Shown here: in pieces, positions 23,194 through 31,644 of the stretch | How positions within the stretch are numbered: position 1 is the first letter of the stretch | How the letters are laid out: each line of letters opens with the position of its first letter | Assembly: GCA_945273735.1 (NCBI GenBank) | Contig: CALYPJ010000012.1 | Location: forward strand, 1-33,999 | Length of the DNA stretch: 33,999 bases | Direction of reading: 5' to 3' | From: an uncultured Lactobacillaceae bacterium | GTDB lineage: Bacteria > Bacillota > Bacilli > Lactobacillales > Lactobacillaceae | Notes under the pieces: model-generated | Seen by the model: the letters and a program-made list of their open reading frames with translations, nothing else | Told to the model about the DNA's origin: nothing | The model's database searches: none | Translations under genes and position numbers: made by a program

Positions 23194-24228
23194 ATGACTC
23201 AGCATACAGAAATAAATATTTGTTTAATTGGTACCGGAAGAGCGGGAATGATTCATGCGCGAAATCTAATTAGTAAAATCAACCATGCCTCTCTTGCAGC
23301 CATTTGTGATGTTAATCCAGAAAATTTACAAAAAGTTCAACAAGAGTTACAAGTAGCTAAAACTTTCACTGATTACCATGAAGCTTTAGCTGATGATGAA
23401 ATTGATGCCGTAATTATTGTAACCCCCACGGTTTTACATCGAGAAATTGTCCTTGCGGCTGCCGCAGCCAAAAAAGATATTTTTTGTGAAAAACCTTTAG
23501 CAATGACGGTAGCTGAATGTGATGAAATGATTGCTGCGGCTAAAGCCAATCACGTTAAATTACAAGTCGGTTTTATGCGGCGTTTTGATGAAAGTTTTCA
23601 AGAAGCAAAAAGACAAATTGATGAAGGTGCGATTGGTTCTGTGGTGATGATTAAATCTTTAACTCATGGACCTAGTAAACCTCAACCCTGGATGTTTGAT
23701 ATTAGTAAAAGTAATGGACCAATTGGTGAGGTGAATAGTCATGATTTAGATACTTTACGTTGGTTTGCTGGTAGTGAAATTGCGGAAATTTATGCAATCG
23801 GCGGTAATTTTCGTTCACCACAAGTGAAAGCTCAATATCCTAATTTTTATGATACCGTCGCCATGAATTTAAAATTTTCTGATGGTAAATTGGGAATGAT
23901 TGATGGTGCTCAATATGTGCAATATGGTTATGATGCTCGAGTGGAAATTTTAGGTACAGATGGCATTATGCAAATTGGCACACAAACTAAATACAACGTG
24001 GTGACAGTTAACCGAACTCATCATTCACAGCAAACGGCAATGAATAGCTGGCGTTATCTATTTCGTAATGCTTATGTTGCGGAAGATCAAGCTTTCGTTG
24101 ATGCTATTCTCAATGATACGCAACCTGTAGTTACCGGTGAAGATGGTAAAATGGCAGTTAAATTAGTTGATGCAGGATTAGAATCACTTTTACAGCACCG
24201 TGTAGTTAAGATTAGAGAGGATGATTAA
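23194..24228 (+). CDS. Gfo/Idh/MocA family oxidoreductase (inositol 2-dehydrogenase-like)
   Basis: NAD(P)-dependent sugar or polyol dehydrogenase. The Rossmann motif GTGRAG spans residues 13-18. The catalytic Lys100 is in the family EKP motif (EKPLAMTVAE). The C-terminal domain has GGPIGEV-like sequence (GPIGEVNSHDLDTLRWF), with Asp and His residues placed as in inositol dehydrogenases. The 344-aa length is normal. The start immediately follows the EIIBC stop. Together with the following zinc dehydrogenase it may oxidise and reduce, or epimerise by oxidation and reduction, the phosphorylated substrate before cleavage by the DeoC protein; this order is inference. Confidence 0.92.
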   Translation: MTQHTEINICLIGTGRAGMIHARNLISKINHASLAAICDVNPENLQKVQQELQVAKTFTDYHEALADDEIDAVIIVTPTVLHREIVLAAAAAKKDIFCEKPLAMTVAECDEMIAAAKANHVKLQVGFMRRFDESFQEAKRQIDEGAIGSVVMIKSLTHGPSKPQPWMFDISKSNGPIGEVNSHDLDTLRWFAGSEIAEIYAIGGNFRSPQVKAQYPNFYDTVAMNLKFSDGKLGMIDGAQYVQYGYDARVEILGTDGIMQIGTQTKYNVVTVNRTHHSQQTAMNSWRYLFRNAYVAEDQAFVDAILNDTQPVVTGEDGKMAVKLVDAGLESLLQHRVVKIREDD

Positions 24229-25274
24229 TGATGCAAGCAGTTCAATTATTTGGTAAAAATGTAATAAAAAATGTTGAGGTTCCCCAACCGCAAATTAAAG
24301 ATAACGAGATTTTGGTTCAAGTTAAAGCGGCAGCAATTTGCGGTAGCGATGTCCGAATGATTCAAAATGGTTATCCTGGGGTTAACGAGACGCATCCATT
24401 AACGCTTGGTCATGAAGTTTCGGGAATTATTGCTAAGGTAGGTGCTGCAGTTTCAGGATATGAAGTAGGTCAAAGAGTAGCGATTGCTCCTAATATGGGG
24501 TGTGGAATTTGTGATCAGTGTGTTAGTGGTAATACGCATCTTTGCTCAAATTATCAAGCCTTTGGTATTAATTTACCGGGAGGATTTGCGCAATATTTAA
24601 AAATTCCAGCTAAAGCGGTAAGGCAAGGTAATCTAGCACCCTTACCTGAAGAGTTAGATTTTGCAACTGCGGCAATTGTTGAACCTTTAAGTTGTGTTTT
24701 TAATGGTCAAAAGATTGCTCAAGTATATCCGGGAGATAAAGTTTTAATTATTGGTGCGGGACCAATTGGAATTATGCATGCTATGTTAGCTCTGGCTCAA
24801 GGGGCTCAAAAAGTAATGATGAATGATTTAAATGAATCCCGACTTCAAATTGTGCACGAAATTTTGCCTGATGTAATTACCATTACTAATGCTGATTTAA
24901 AAGCGGCTATTGCCGAAAATACGGATCAAAAAGGAGTCGATTTATGTATTATTGCGGCTCCTGCTGCTCCCGCGCAAGAAGCGAGTTTTGATTACATGGC
25001 AATGAATGGACGGCTACTATTCTTTGGGGGATTACCTCAAAATCGGGAACCAGTAAAATTAAATACTAATTTGTTGCACTATAAACAATTACGCTTATAT
25101 GGTTGTACACGAGCTAGTCTCAGTACTTATCGCCAAACTTTGGCTTTCGCTGCTAGTGGTCGTTTACCTTTGTCAAAATTAATTACGGCACGATATTCAA
25201 TTGATGATTTTTCACTTGCTTATCAAAATGCACGAGATGGTCAAGGACTGAAGAATGTAATTGAATTTAAATAA
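24228..25274 (+). CDS. Zinc-dependent sorbitol/threonine dehydrogenase-like protein (MDR family)
   Basis: Medium-chain dehydrogenase of 348 aa. The catalytic zinc ligands are Cys38 (AAICGSD) and His62-Glu63 (GHEVSG). The structural zinc site is complete with Cys92, Cys95, Cys98 and Cys106. The nucleotide-binding motif GAGPIG is at about residues 177-182. GAGAGG precedes the start, and the ATG overlaps the stop of the preceding gene (TAATG). A second ATG follows at once and could be the real start. It probably acts on a polyol or sugar phosphate. It is the last catabolic gene before the regulator. Confidence 0.92.
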   Translation: MMQAVQLFGKNVIKNVEVPQPQIKDNEILVQVKAAAICGSDVRMIQNGYPGVNETHPLTLGHEVSGIIAKVGAAVSGYEVGQRVAIAPNMGCGICDQCVSGNTHLCSNYQAFGINLPGGFAQYLKIPAKAVRQGNLAPLPEELDFATAAIVEPLSCVFNGQKIAQVYPGDKVLIIGAGPIGIMHAMLALAQGAQKVMMNDLNESRLQIVHEILPDVITITNADLKAAIAENTDQKGVDLCIIAAPAAPAQEASFDYMAMNGRLLFFGGLPQNREPVKLNTNLLHYKQLRLYGCTRASLSTYRQTLAFAASGRLPLSKLITARYSIDDFSLAYQNARDGQGLKNVIEFK

Positions 25275-25292
25275 GTTTATGTTACCGATTTC

Positions 25293-25321
25293 TTGCTCAA
25301 AATGTGTTAAGGTATTATAAA
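25293..25321 (+). promoter_or_regulatory. Possible internal promoter of the DeoR-type gene
   Basis: TTGCTC (25293-25298), 17-base spacer, TATAAA (25316-25321), in the 62-bp gap after the dehydrogenase gene. It would give the regulator a basal supply independent of the operon promoter. Confidence 0.5.
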
Positions 25322-25336
25322 AAGACAATTAAATGA

Positions 25337-26137
25337 GTGGTGAGAGAATTGGAGAATAAAACCTTATATGCTAAAGAAAGGCAAGATGAGATTTTAAATT
25401 TGTTGGATCAAAATGGTCGAGTAGAGGTTGGCGAATTAGTAAATAAATTTTCCGTTTCAGGGAGTACAATTCGAACTGATTTACGGCAGATGGAAAAGAA
25501 ACGGCTACTTACCCGAACTCATGGTGGTGCAATTAAAATTTTGCAACGTAATTTTGAAGATATTCCAATAACTCGTGATATTACTCCGGCAAAAAGAGCG
25601 ATTGCTGATCAAGCAGTCGCTTTAATTGCGGATGGTGATTCCTTAATGATTGATACTGGAACTTCTTGTTTGGCTTTTACCGAAGCTTTAATTAGTTCAA
25701 AAAAGAAAAATTTACGAATTCTAACTTATGATTTACAAGAAGCATTATTATTGAGTGACAATACCAATTATCAAATTCAACTTTTAGGTGGCGGGGTGCG
25801 CAATGGTTTTCATTATGCTTATGGTGAAGAAGTCGTCCAACAAATAAAGCAATATTTGGTAGATAAAGCGATTCTTGCGACAACTTCCATGACAGTAGCT
25901 AAAGGCTTTTCGACCCCCAATGTTAGTACTGCAACCTTAAAACAAGCTGTTTTAGAAATTGCACGAATGAAAATTATGCTTTGCGATTCAGAAAAAATTG
26001 GCCAAGACAGTTTTCGAATTTTTGCTAAAGTTAATGAAATCGATACAATGATTACTGATGACCAGATTACTGATACAACTTTAAAAGATATAAGAAAACA
26101 AAAAGTTAAAGTACATGTTGCTCCAATACATCATTAA
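25337..26137 (+). CDS. DeoR family transcriptional regulator
   Basis: A 266-aa DeoR-type repressor: N-terminal HTH (about 14-70, with VSGSTIRTDLRQMEKK as the recognition region) and a C-terminal DeoRC sensor domain (about 85-250) with the blocks DTGTSCLAF, LLGGGVRNG, and DSEKIGQDSF. Such proteins respond to phosphorylated sugars. Start codon is uncertain: GTG at 25337 has no good ribosome binding site, while TTG at 25349 has GGTGAGAG upstream. It closes the deoC-PTS operon and probably regulates it through the palindrome at 20512-20549. A strong terminator follows. Confidence 0.93.
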   Translation: MVRELENKTLYAKERQDEILNLLDQNGRVEVGELVNKFSVSGSTIRTDLRQMEKKRLLTRTHGGAIKILQRNFEDIPITRDITPAKRAIADQAVALIADGDSLMIDTGTSCLAFTEALISSKKKNLRILTYDLQEALLLSDNTNYQIQLLGGGVRNGFHYAYGEEVVQQIKQYLVDKAILATTSMTVAKGFSTPNVSTATLKQAVLEIARMKIMLCDSEKIGQDSFRIFAKVNEIDTMITDDQITDTTLKDIRKQKVKVHVAPIHH

Positions 26138-26173
26138 AAAAACTCCTTTGATCAAAATTCAAAGGAGTTTTTT
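26136..26173 (+). terminator. Terminator of the deoC-PTS operon
   Basis: Stem AAAAACTCCTTTG pairs with CAAAGGAGTTTTT (about 26138-26150 with 26160-26172), 9-base loop, six T at the end. A-rich left arm allows termination in the other direction too. Confidence 0.92.
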
Positions 26174-26431
26174 AGCGGTAAAAAATTGACCGAGTTTAAC
26201 GTAAGCTTTGGTAATTTCAGGAATTTTAGTTAAGATTTTTATATTAGTAAAGGCAATGAATATTGTGGGATTTTTTTGCTTTTGGATAATCATTTGACGA
26301 TTCATTGTGGCTAATTGTCTTGTCTTATTAACTTTAGCATCGACTTTAACTTTAATGTTATTACTTTCATTGATTTCAGTTTCTGGTAAAATTGATGAGA
26401 AATAACAAAAGTGAGCTTTGAAGGTAAAAAA

Positions 26432-26866
26432 ATGAAAACATATCATATTAAAGAAGTTAGTGAAATGTTAGGAATTAGTTCTTATACTTTACGTTATTAT
26501 GAAAAAATTGGTTTATTATCTTTTGTAAAAAGAGATGCCAATGGCGTTCGGGAATTTTTACCTAAAGATTTGGTTACCATAAAGACGATTGAATGTTTAA
26601 AAAAAACAAATCTTCCACTGAAAGATATAAAAAATTACTTTAAATTGGTGGATCAAGGTTTAGATACAGCTAATGAGCGACGAGAATTATTCGTTAAGCA
26701 AAAGCAAAAAGTAAATAAGGAAATTGAAGCGCTCGAAAAGACCCTAAAAATGATTAATTATAAGTTACATTATTATGATGAAGTTTTAAAAACCGGTGAT
26801 TTAAATTCATGTAATCGAGAACGTCAAGAATTAATTGCTGATATTATAGCGGGAAATGAAAAATAA
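26432..26866 (+). CDS. MerR family transcriptional regulator
   Basis: The N-terminal MerR helix-turn-helix is clear (YHIKEVSEMLGISSYTLRYYEKIGLL, about 3-29), followed by wing residues and a coiled-coil dimerisation helix (about 85-120). The ATG at 26432 is preferred over the upstream GTG at 26411 because GAAGG lies nine bases before it; the product is then 144 aa. No cysteines of metal-binding MerR type are placed in the effector end, so it is more like the BltR/TipA or aldo-keto reductase-linked regulators. No target gene lies adjacent. Function beyond DNA binding is unknown. Confidence 0.9.
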   Translation: MKTYHIKEVSEMLGISSYTLRYYEKIGLLSFVKRDANGVREFLPKDLVTIKTIECLKKTNLPLKDIKNYFKLVDQGLDTANERRELFVKQKQKVNKEIEALEKTLKMINYKLHYYDEVLKTGDLNSCNRERQELIADIIAGNEK

Positions 26867-26894
26867 AAAGTCCGTATTTCTGTTTATTTTGCTT

Positions 26895-26975
26895 CATTCA
26901 CAGTAGTGTCGTACGTGATACACCAATATTTTGAGCTTCTAAATTAGTGATTTGTCCGTTATCTTCTTTTTAACT
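26895..26975 (-). pseudogene. Serine recombinase remnant, C-terminal HTH
   Basis: On the minus strand a short piece reads NGQITNLEAQNIGVSRTTLL and stop, like the C-terminal helix-turn-helix of resolvase/invertase proteins (NGQIT...IGVSRTTL). The frame upstream is broken. It is a fossil of a mobile element or plasmid. Confidence 0.6.
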
Positions 26976-27152
26976 TTATCCGCTTGTTTAATGATTTTTT
27001 GCCTCCTAATATGATTCAATTTTACTAACAACTTATTATGTTACGTGTAAAATTGCAACAAAGTAATGATCAATATTAAAGTGAAGTTCTATTATAACTA
27101 CAGTGGAAACGGGTATAATATTTAAAACAAAGGAACTGTATGGAGGCATAAA

Positions 27153-27449
27153 ATGGGAGAAGTTAAAAACATTGAAAATATTGGCATTGGAAAAAGCATT
27201 GGTAAAGTTAAGACGAGAAAACAAGGTAATTCAGTTGTAATCTCTATGAAAAAAGAACTCAATGTTAAAGAAAATCAAGAGTTTTATATGTATCAAGATG
27301 AAAATGGCTATATAACTTTAATACCTAAAATACCCGACTACTATGCCACTGCTACTGATGAAGAACTGAAAAATATGGATCCAGATAATTTACTAAAAAA
27401 CATGAAAATAATGGATAGTGAGTGGGACGAATATGACGACCCATCATAA
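27153..27449 (+). CDS. mazE: MazE/PemI-type antitoxin (AbrB-like)
   Basis: The 98-aa protein has an AbrB/MazE swapped-hairpin domain (about residues 17-60, KVKTRKQGNSVVISMKKEL) that binds DNA and the operator, followed by an acidic toxin-binding tail (PDYYATATDEELKNMDPDN to the end). Such antitoxins neutralise MazF-type RNases and repress their own operon. GGAGG lies at 27141-27145. A TATAAT element lies at 27114-27119 without a clear -35 box. Its stop codon overlaps the toxin ATG by several codons (27433-27449). Confidence 0.93.
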   Translation: MGEVKNIENIGIGKSIGKVKTRKQGNSVVISMKKELNVKENQEFYMYQDENGYITLIPKIPDYYATATDEELKNMDPDNLLKNMKIMDSEWDEYDDPS

Positions 27450-27786
27450 TTTTTTGGAAAGGGATATTATAACCGTTAATTTTGATCCTAGTGTTAGGAC
27501 AGAAATTAAAAAGCGTAGACCAGCAATAGTGATTAGTAAGAATGGCTATAATAAAGGTCATAGCCAAGTGATTGTATGTCCTATTACTTCTACTACTAAA
27601 GATTCATTTTTTTTGGTTCCATTGATTGCCCCCGTTATTCAAGGCATTTTAAAACCTGGTAGTAAAGTTAATACTAGCCAGGTATTTACTTTAGATGTAA
27701 CACCCGGGTCAACAAGGGTATATCCTTTTAAGACTTGGAAAAGCACGGTAAAACAAGGTTTGGAAATGTTTGATAAGGGTGTTTGA
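27433..27786 (+). CDS. mazF: MazF/PemK-type endoribonuclease toxin
   Basis: A 117-aa PemK/MazF-fold toxin that cleaves RNA at short motifs. Typical blocks are ERDIITVNFDPS near the N-terminus, RRPAIVIS in the centre, VIVCPITST, and the SQVFTLD segment. The ATG at 27433 lies inside mazE and is taken as start; an in-frame GTG at 27418 is possible. The overlap means toxin translation is coupled to antitoxin translation. A dead resolvase start follows one base after the stop codon, so the module was likely carried by a plasmid or transposon. Confidence 0.93.
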   Translation: MTTHHNFLERDIITVNFDPSVRTEIKKRRPAIVISKNGYNKGHSQVIVCPITSTTKDSFFLVPLIAPVIQGILKPGSKVNTSQVFTLDVTPGSTRVYPFKTWKSTVKQGLEMFDKGV

Positions 27787-27787
27787 T

Positions 27788-27832
27788 ATGAAAATTGGCT
27801 ATGCGAAAGTTTCAAGTAAAGACCAGAATTGA
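27788..27832 (+). pseudogene. Serine recombinase remnant, N-terminal start
   Basis: One base after the toxin stop, MKIGYAKVSSKDQN and a TGA stop are encoded. This is the start of a resolvase/invertase (K-I-G-Y-A-R-V-S-S/T-K-D-Q-N consensus, here K for the usual Arg at position 7). After the stop only SR remains recognisable before further stops. The gene once formed an operon mazE-mazF-resolvase, an arrangement common on plasmids. Confidence 0.75.
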
Positions 27833-28005
27833 AGCAGATAAAATGTACACTATCAGTTATGATATTTTGAATAAAAAAATTACTGAAGCAAAACCCATTA
27901 ATACAAATAATGATATTTCATAAGAACTAAATTAATAGTTGCTATATGATTGCTGTTTACTACTTTTTGTAATATAATAATGACAAGTGAACAGTATTGT
28001 ATTTT

Positions 28006-28238
28006 TTAGAAAAAATAAAAACATTATATTTTTATAATAGAGATGACGTGACCAAAGAGTTGGATTCTTATAAAGAACGTATCAAAATGGTCAGTCTATC
28101 ATTTTTATCAACATAAACTACTTGTTTTGAAAATTAGACAACGATGAACACGAATTATATCTACGTTTCTTTGTAAAAAAACTTGTCGACAGGGATAACG
28201 TACAAAAAATTTCGTTGATGAACATGGATGAGAGTTAG
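28006..28238 (+). pseudogene. Remnant of an unidentified gene
   Basis: Two open segments in different frames have protein-like composition. The first (28006-28116) contains NRDDVTKELDSYKERIKMV, the second (28137-28238) contains HELYLRFFVKKLVDRDNV and ends in TAG. A strong terminator follows six bases after that stop. It looks like one frameshifted gene that has lost its start; I do not recognise the family. Confidence 0.35.
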
Positions 28239-28242
28239 GAGA

Positions 28243-28291
28243 AAAAGCTGATTAAATCCTTAAAAATTTCGGATTTGATCAGCTTTTATTT
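28243..28291 (+). terminator. Terminator after unidentified remnant
   Basis: AAAAGCTGATTAAATCC (28243-28259) pairs with GGATTTGATCAGCTTTT (28271-28287) except for one G-T pair; a T-rich tail follows. Confidence 0.85.
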
Positions 28292-28600
28292 TAGAATTTT
28301 ATATTATCTGCCTCTTTGACTTTTCTTAACTATTGCAGCTAAGAACTAAAATTTTCGGAAAATTATTTCACTTTGATAACATCATGTTATACATCATTCC
28401 CTTTATATTATCCTTTGTATTCGTATTAACAAATTGAAAGTCGTTGGTTTATCTTGATGTTTTAAATACAATATTCAAAATCATAAATCTCAAAATACCG
28501 GGGAGTTTATGATTTAAATATATCTTAAAATTGAAAATTGCAATTTTAAAATGTATACAACGTTATCCTGGATTTCAAAAAATTAAGGAAGAATAGATTA

Positions 28601-29476
28601 TTGGATTTAATTTTAAAAAAAATTACAAAGGCATACGGTAAACAAACTGTATTAGATGACATCTCTCATGTATTTTCCAATGGGATATATGGTCTTTTAG
28701 GTGCAAACGGCGCTGGAAAAAGTACATTGCTTAACATTATTTGCGGAGTGATCAAACCTACTTCGGGAAATGTATATTTTGACGAAAAAATTATCGATTC
28801 AAATTTACAATTTTATTATTCTAATTTAGGATTTTTACCCCAGATTTTTAATTATTACCCACAATTTACTGGTTTAGAGTTTCTAGTATATATAGGTATG
28901 CTCAAAGGGTTAAGTAAAAAAGCCGCTAAGGATAAGGGCATTAGTCTTTTATCATTAGTTGGTTTAAATAATGTTGAACATAAAAGAATTAATTCATACT
29001 CAGGTGGTATGAAACAACGATTAGGTATTGCACAATCGTTAATTAATGATCCCAAAATTTTAATTCTCGATGAGCCAACCGTAGGACTCGACCCAGAAGA
29101 GAGGGTTCGTTTCAGAAATGTGATTAGTTCTTTATCAAACAATAAAATAATTATACTTTCAACTCATATTGTATCAGACGTTGAGTATATTGCTGATGAA
29201 ATATTAATTTTAAAAGATGGAAAATTTAAAGAAAAAGGCACTGCGGAAAATCTATTGTCAACAATTAAAAATAGCGTCTGGGAATTTACTCAAAAGGGAA
29301 AGACGTCAATCCAAAGTTTATCGAATTTTACTCTGGTTAATAAAAAAAATACTCCTGAAGGGATTATTTTTCGTGTGATTAGCAACAAAAAACCTAATGA
29401 ACAGGCGAAAAAAGTGGATCCAACACTTGAAGATCTTTACTTATACTACTTCAGCAATGAAAGGTTATCACGATGA
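28601..29476 (+). CDS. ABC transporter ATP-binding protein
   Basis: A 291-aa ATPase of the BcrA/NatA-like exporter type. Walker A GLLGANGAGKST at about residues 32-43, Q-loop GFLPQ, signature YSGGMKQRLGIA, Walker B ILILDEPTVGLDPEE, and the switch His in STHIV are all intact. A C-terminal extension of about 75 residues is normal in this group. The start is TTG with AAGGAAG about ten bases upstream. Its stop overlaps the permease start by four bases. Drug, bacteriocin or lipid-linked peptide export is possible; substrate unknown. Confidence 0.93.
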   Translation: MDLILKKITKAYGKQTVLDDISHVFSNGIYGLLGANGAGKSTLLNIICGVIKPTSGNVYFDEKIIDSNLQFYYSNLGFLPQIFNYYPQFTGLEFLVYIGMLKGLSKKAAKDKGISLLSLVGLNNVEHKRINSYSGGMKQRLGIAQSLINDPKILILDEPTVGLDPEERVRFRNVISSLSNNKIIILSTHIVSDVEYIADEILILKDGKFKEKGTAENLLSTIKNSVWEFTQKGKTSIQSLSNFTLVNKKNTPEGIIFRVISNKKPNEQAKKVDPTLEDLYLYYFSNERLSR

Positions 29477-30606
29477 TTAAATTTGAAATAAAAAAATTAA
29501 TAAATAACAAAGCTGCTATCGGAGGGGTTATCATCGCTATCCTAATTCTAGGCGGAATAATAAGCACATTCTTTATTGGTTCGCAATTGGAGGGTGGTTC
29601 ATCTTCTGATCCCATACACGGACGCCAGGCTATTATGTTAAATCAAAAAATAGCTGAACAACATACGGGTCCCTTAACAGACGATAGAATTGAAAAGATT
29701 ATTGATTTTCGAGCAGAAACTCAAAACAAAGAATATAGAAAAAAACATTTTATGGACGTTTTTTCTTGGGCTGTAGCAGATAAATTTATCCCTGAAAATT
29801 ATCAAGATAAATTTTATGGTAGTGAAAAAGTAAGTCGAAAAGGTGTTGAAATTATGCCGGTAAATCAATTAGGAACTGTAATACCACCCTCTAAATTGAA
29901 ACTTGGAAATTTTGCACCATGGTATCAATTATTCTCGTTAATGAGTGCCTCAATAATTTTAATTTCAGTATTGGCTATTTATCTTTGTTCATCTGTGTTC
30001 TCAGGTGATGAATCAAAACATTTAATGCCCTTGTTGTTGACAACTAAATATGGGAGAACCAAACTAACAAAATCCAAATTATTAGCTACTTTCATTATTT
30101 CTACCACAATATTTGTTATAGTTCAATTAATTACTATTGGTATTTTTGGAAAATACTTTAGTTTTAGTGGTTGGGATACCAGTATCCAATTGAATCTTTT
30201 TTGGAATATTTTTAATTTTCCAATTAATATGAATTTCATGCAACTTTTATTTTGGACTATCGCTGTCCAATATTTGGGATTAATGTTTACGATTCTTATT
30301 ACCTGCTTTATTTCGAGTTATACAAAGAATTCGTCAACATCATTAGCCGTTTCTTTGTTATTCTACTTTATACCTTTGCTATTAACTATAGTATTTCGAA
30401 GTGGAATTATTAGTAAATTGCTGAACCTTTTTCCCATTGTTAATAGTAATGTTCAAAAGTTTGTAACAAATCTAAGCAATCCAGGACAGCTTTTGTTTAA
30501 TAACGTCGAAGCAAATATAATATTAACTTCATCATTTATGATTTTTGTGGCAATTGTTGGTTCCGTAGTAGTTTATTTACACGTAAAAAAGGAAAAAAAC
30601 AGCTAA
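29473..30606 (+). CDS. ABC-2 type transporter permease
   Basis: The partner of the preceding ATPase, joined by an ATGA overlap. The 377-aa protein has one N-terminal membrane segment (about 15-36), a large hydrophilic domain on the outside (about 37-155) and five further membrane segments (about 157-180, 200-225, 245-275, 285-310, 350-372), the layout of ABC-2 permeases of this type. No histidine kinase or regulator lies next to the pair. A weak possible small membrane peptide follows after 85 bp. Confidence 0.88.
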   Translation: MIKFEIKKLINNKAAIGGVIIAILILGGIISTFFIGSQLEGGSSSDPIHGRQAIMLNQKIAEQHTGPLTDDRIEKIIDFRAETQNKEYRKKHFMDVFSWAVADKFIPENYQDKFYGSEKVSRKGVEIMPVNQLGTVIPPSKLKLGNFAPWYQLFSLMSASIILISVLAIYLCSSVFSGDESKHLMPLLLTTKYGRTKLTKSKLLATFIISTTIFVIVQLITIGIFGKYFSFSGWDTSIQLNLFWNIFNFPINMNFMQLLFWTIAVQYLGLMFTILITCFISSYTKNSSTSLAVSLLFYFIPLLLTIVFRSGIISKLLNLFPIVNSNVQKFVTNLSNPGQLLFNNVEANIILTSSFMIFVAIVGSVVVYLHVKKEKNS

Positions 30607-30691
30607 ATTTTTGTCCCATGCTCTTTTTACTGGTGTTCTTGTGACTTAAGTTGAGTGTATGATTCTCCAATAAGCGTAAGGACTTGAGCAT

Positions 30692-30886
30692 ATGAAACAT
30701 AAAAACTTATGTCTACCACAATATTTCAAGAATCTGATTGTTTACTGTCTATTATCCATAACAGTTTTGACCATACTTTGTACGATGTTGGACTGGTTAA
30801 TAACTAATGCTGCAATAGTATCTAATGAGTCAAATAAAAGTAATAACATAGTTAGTTTGGAATTAAATGCAGAAAAAATAAATTAA
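30692..30886 (+). CDS. Possible small membrane protein (64 aa)
   Basis: The ORF starts with ATG, with AAGGA nine bases before it. The product has a basic N-terminus, a single hydrophobic segment (about residues 14-40) and a polar Asn/Ser-rich tail. I do not recognise it. The context is a decayed region, so it could be a chance ORF or a fragment of a larger lost gene. Confidence 0.35.
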   Translation: MKHKNLCLPQYFKNLIVYCLLSITVLTILCTMLDWLITNAAIVSNESNKSNNIVSLELNAEKIN

Positions 30887-30909
30887 AAGTTAACGATAAA
30901 ATTAAAATA

Positions 30910-31625
30910 ATGGCGTTCTCCGATGTTAACGATTTATCTAATAGAAAAAGGACTTTCCTTTTTTCGGTTGCAGGTATTTATAAGTTAAAACCAAGTAAAG
31001 AATTAGATACTTTGGTTAATCAAAGTGATAATCATACCCATAAACATCTGGTGGTTAGTTTTAGGTTTATTAATTGGCGGTGGTATTGGAGCTTGGGTAT
31101 TAAATCATTTTCACAATCCCAAAACTCTCCTGTATTTTCATCATCTTCAGCAGTAAAAAAGGATTTTCAAGCACCGCAACCGCGGCAAAAAATCACCGAA
31201 GGATTTTTTTAAAATGCTAGTCAAAATCGGGATGGGAATACGACAATTTTAACGAAACAATTATTTGGTTTCTTTACCTATCAACAAGTTAATTTAGTGG
31301 ATTATCATATTCCACAAATTGGTCAAAGAGACGGAGATTTTGCAAAAATATGGCAACAATTAAAAAAAGCTCAGGTTATTGTAACTGGGACGCTAGTTTA
31401 TTGATCTAATATGTTCGGATATCTCAAAACGTTTATTGATCATTTAATGATGATTTAAAAGGTTTTATTCTTCAAGGAGCGGCTGAAAATCAAAGTGTGG
31501 CAATTAATGCTGCTTATGGTACGATCAATCGAGTAACTAAAAGATCTGGTCTTAATTTTGTTGGTATTGCCCAAACTTCAATGCAAACCCAAAAGTTACA
31601 GCAAAAATTAAATAATAAGTCTTAA
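30910..31625 (+). pseudogene. Decayed flavodoxin-like / NAD(P)H-dependent FMN reductase family gene
   Basis: Fragments in several frames add up to a membrane-anchored flavodoxin-fold protein. An N-terminal anchor WWLVLGLLIGGGIGAWVL (about 31050-31105) needs a frame change. A linker with SSSSAVKKDFQ follows. A TAA at 31210-31212 precedes NASQNRDGNTTIL, the flavin phosphate loop type NASxxxxGNT. VIVTGTLVY, a TGA at 31402-31404 and SNMFGYLKTFIDHL correspond to the family GTPVYWSxMSGxLKxFIDR region. Another frame change at about 31446 leads to LQGAAENQSV and a final TAA at 31623-31625. With two stops and several frame changes it is inactive. The 30910 start is only the first supporting ORF. Confidence 0.8.
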
Positions 31626-31644
31626 ATTAAAAGGATAAGAGTAG

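Larger units (their letters stand above)
27833..28600. other. Gene-free stretch with decayed sequences before the ABC genes
   Basis: About 770 bases without an intact gene. It begins behind the dead resolvase start, contains the unidentified remnant at 28006-28238 with its terminator, and ends with the leader of the ABC transporter genes (ribosome binding site AAGGAAG at 28585-28591). No clear -35/-10 pair could be chosen for the ABC genes. Confidence 0.5.

Noticed and set aside
26159-26446. 95-codon minus-strand ORF between the DeoR and MerR genes
   Set aside because: Its stop lies in the deoC-operon terminator, its start lies inside the MerR gene, and it has no ribosome binding site. A decayed gene cannot be fully excluded, as part of it looks protein-like.
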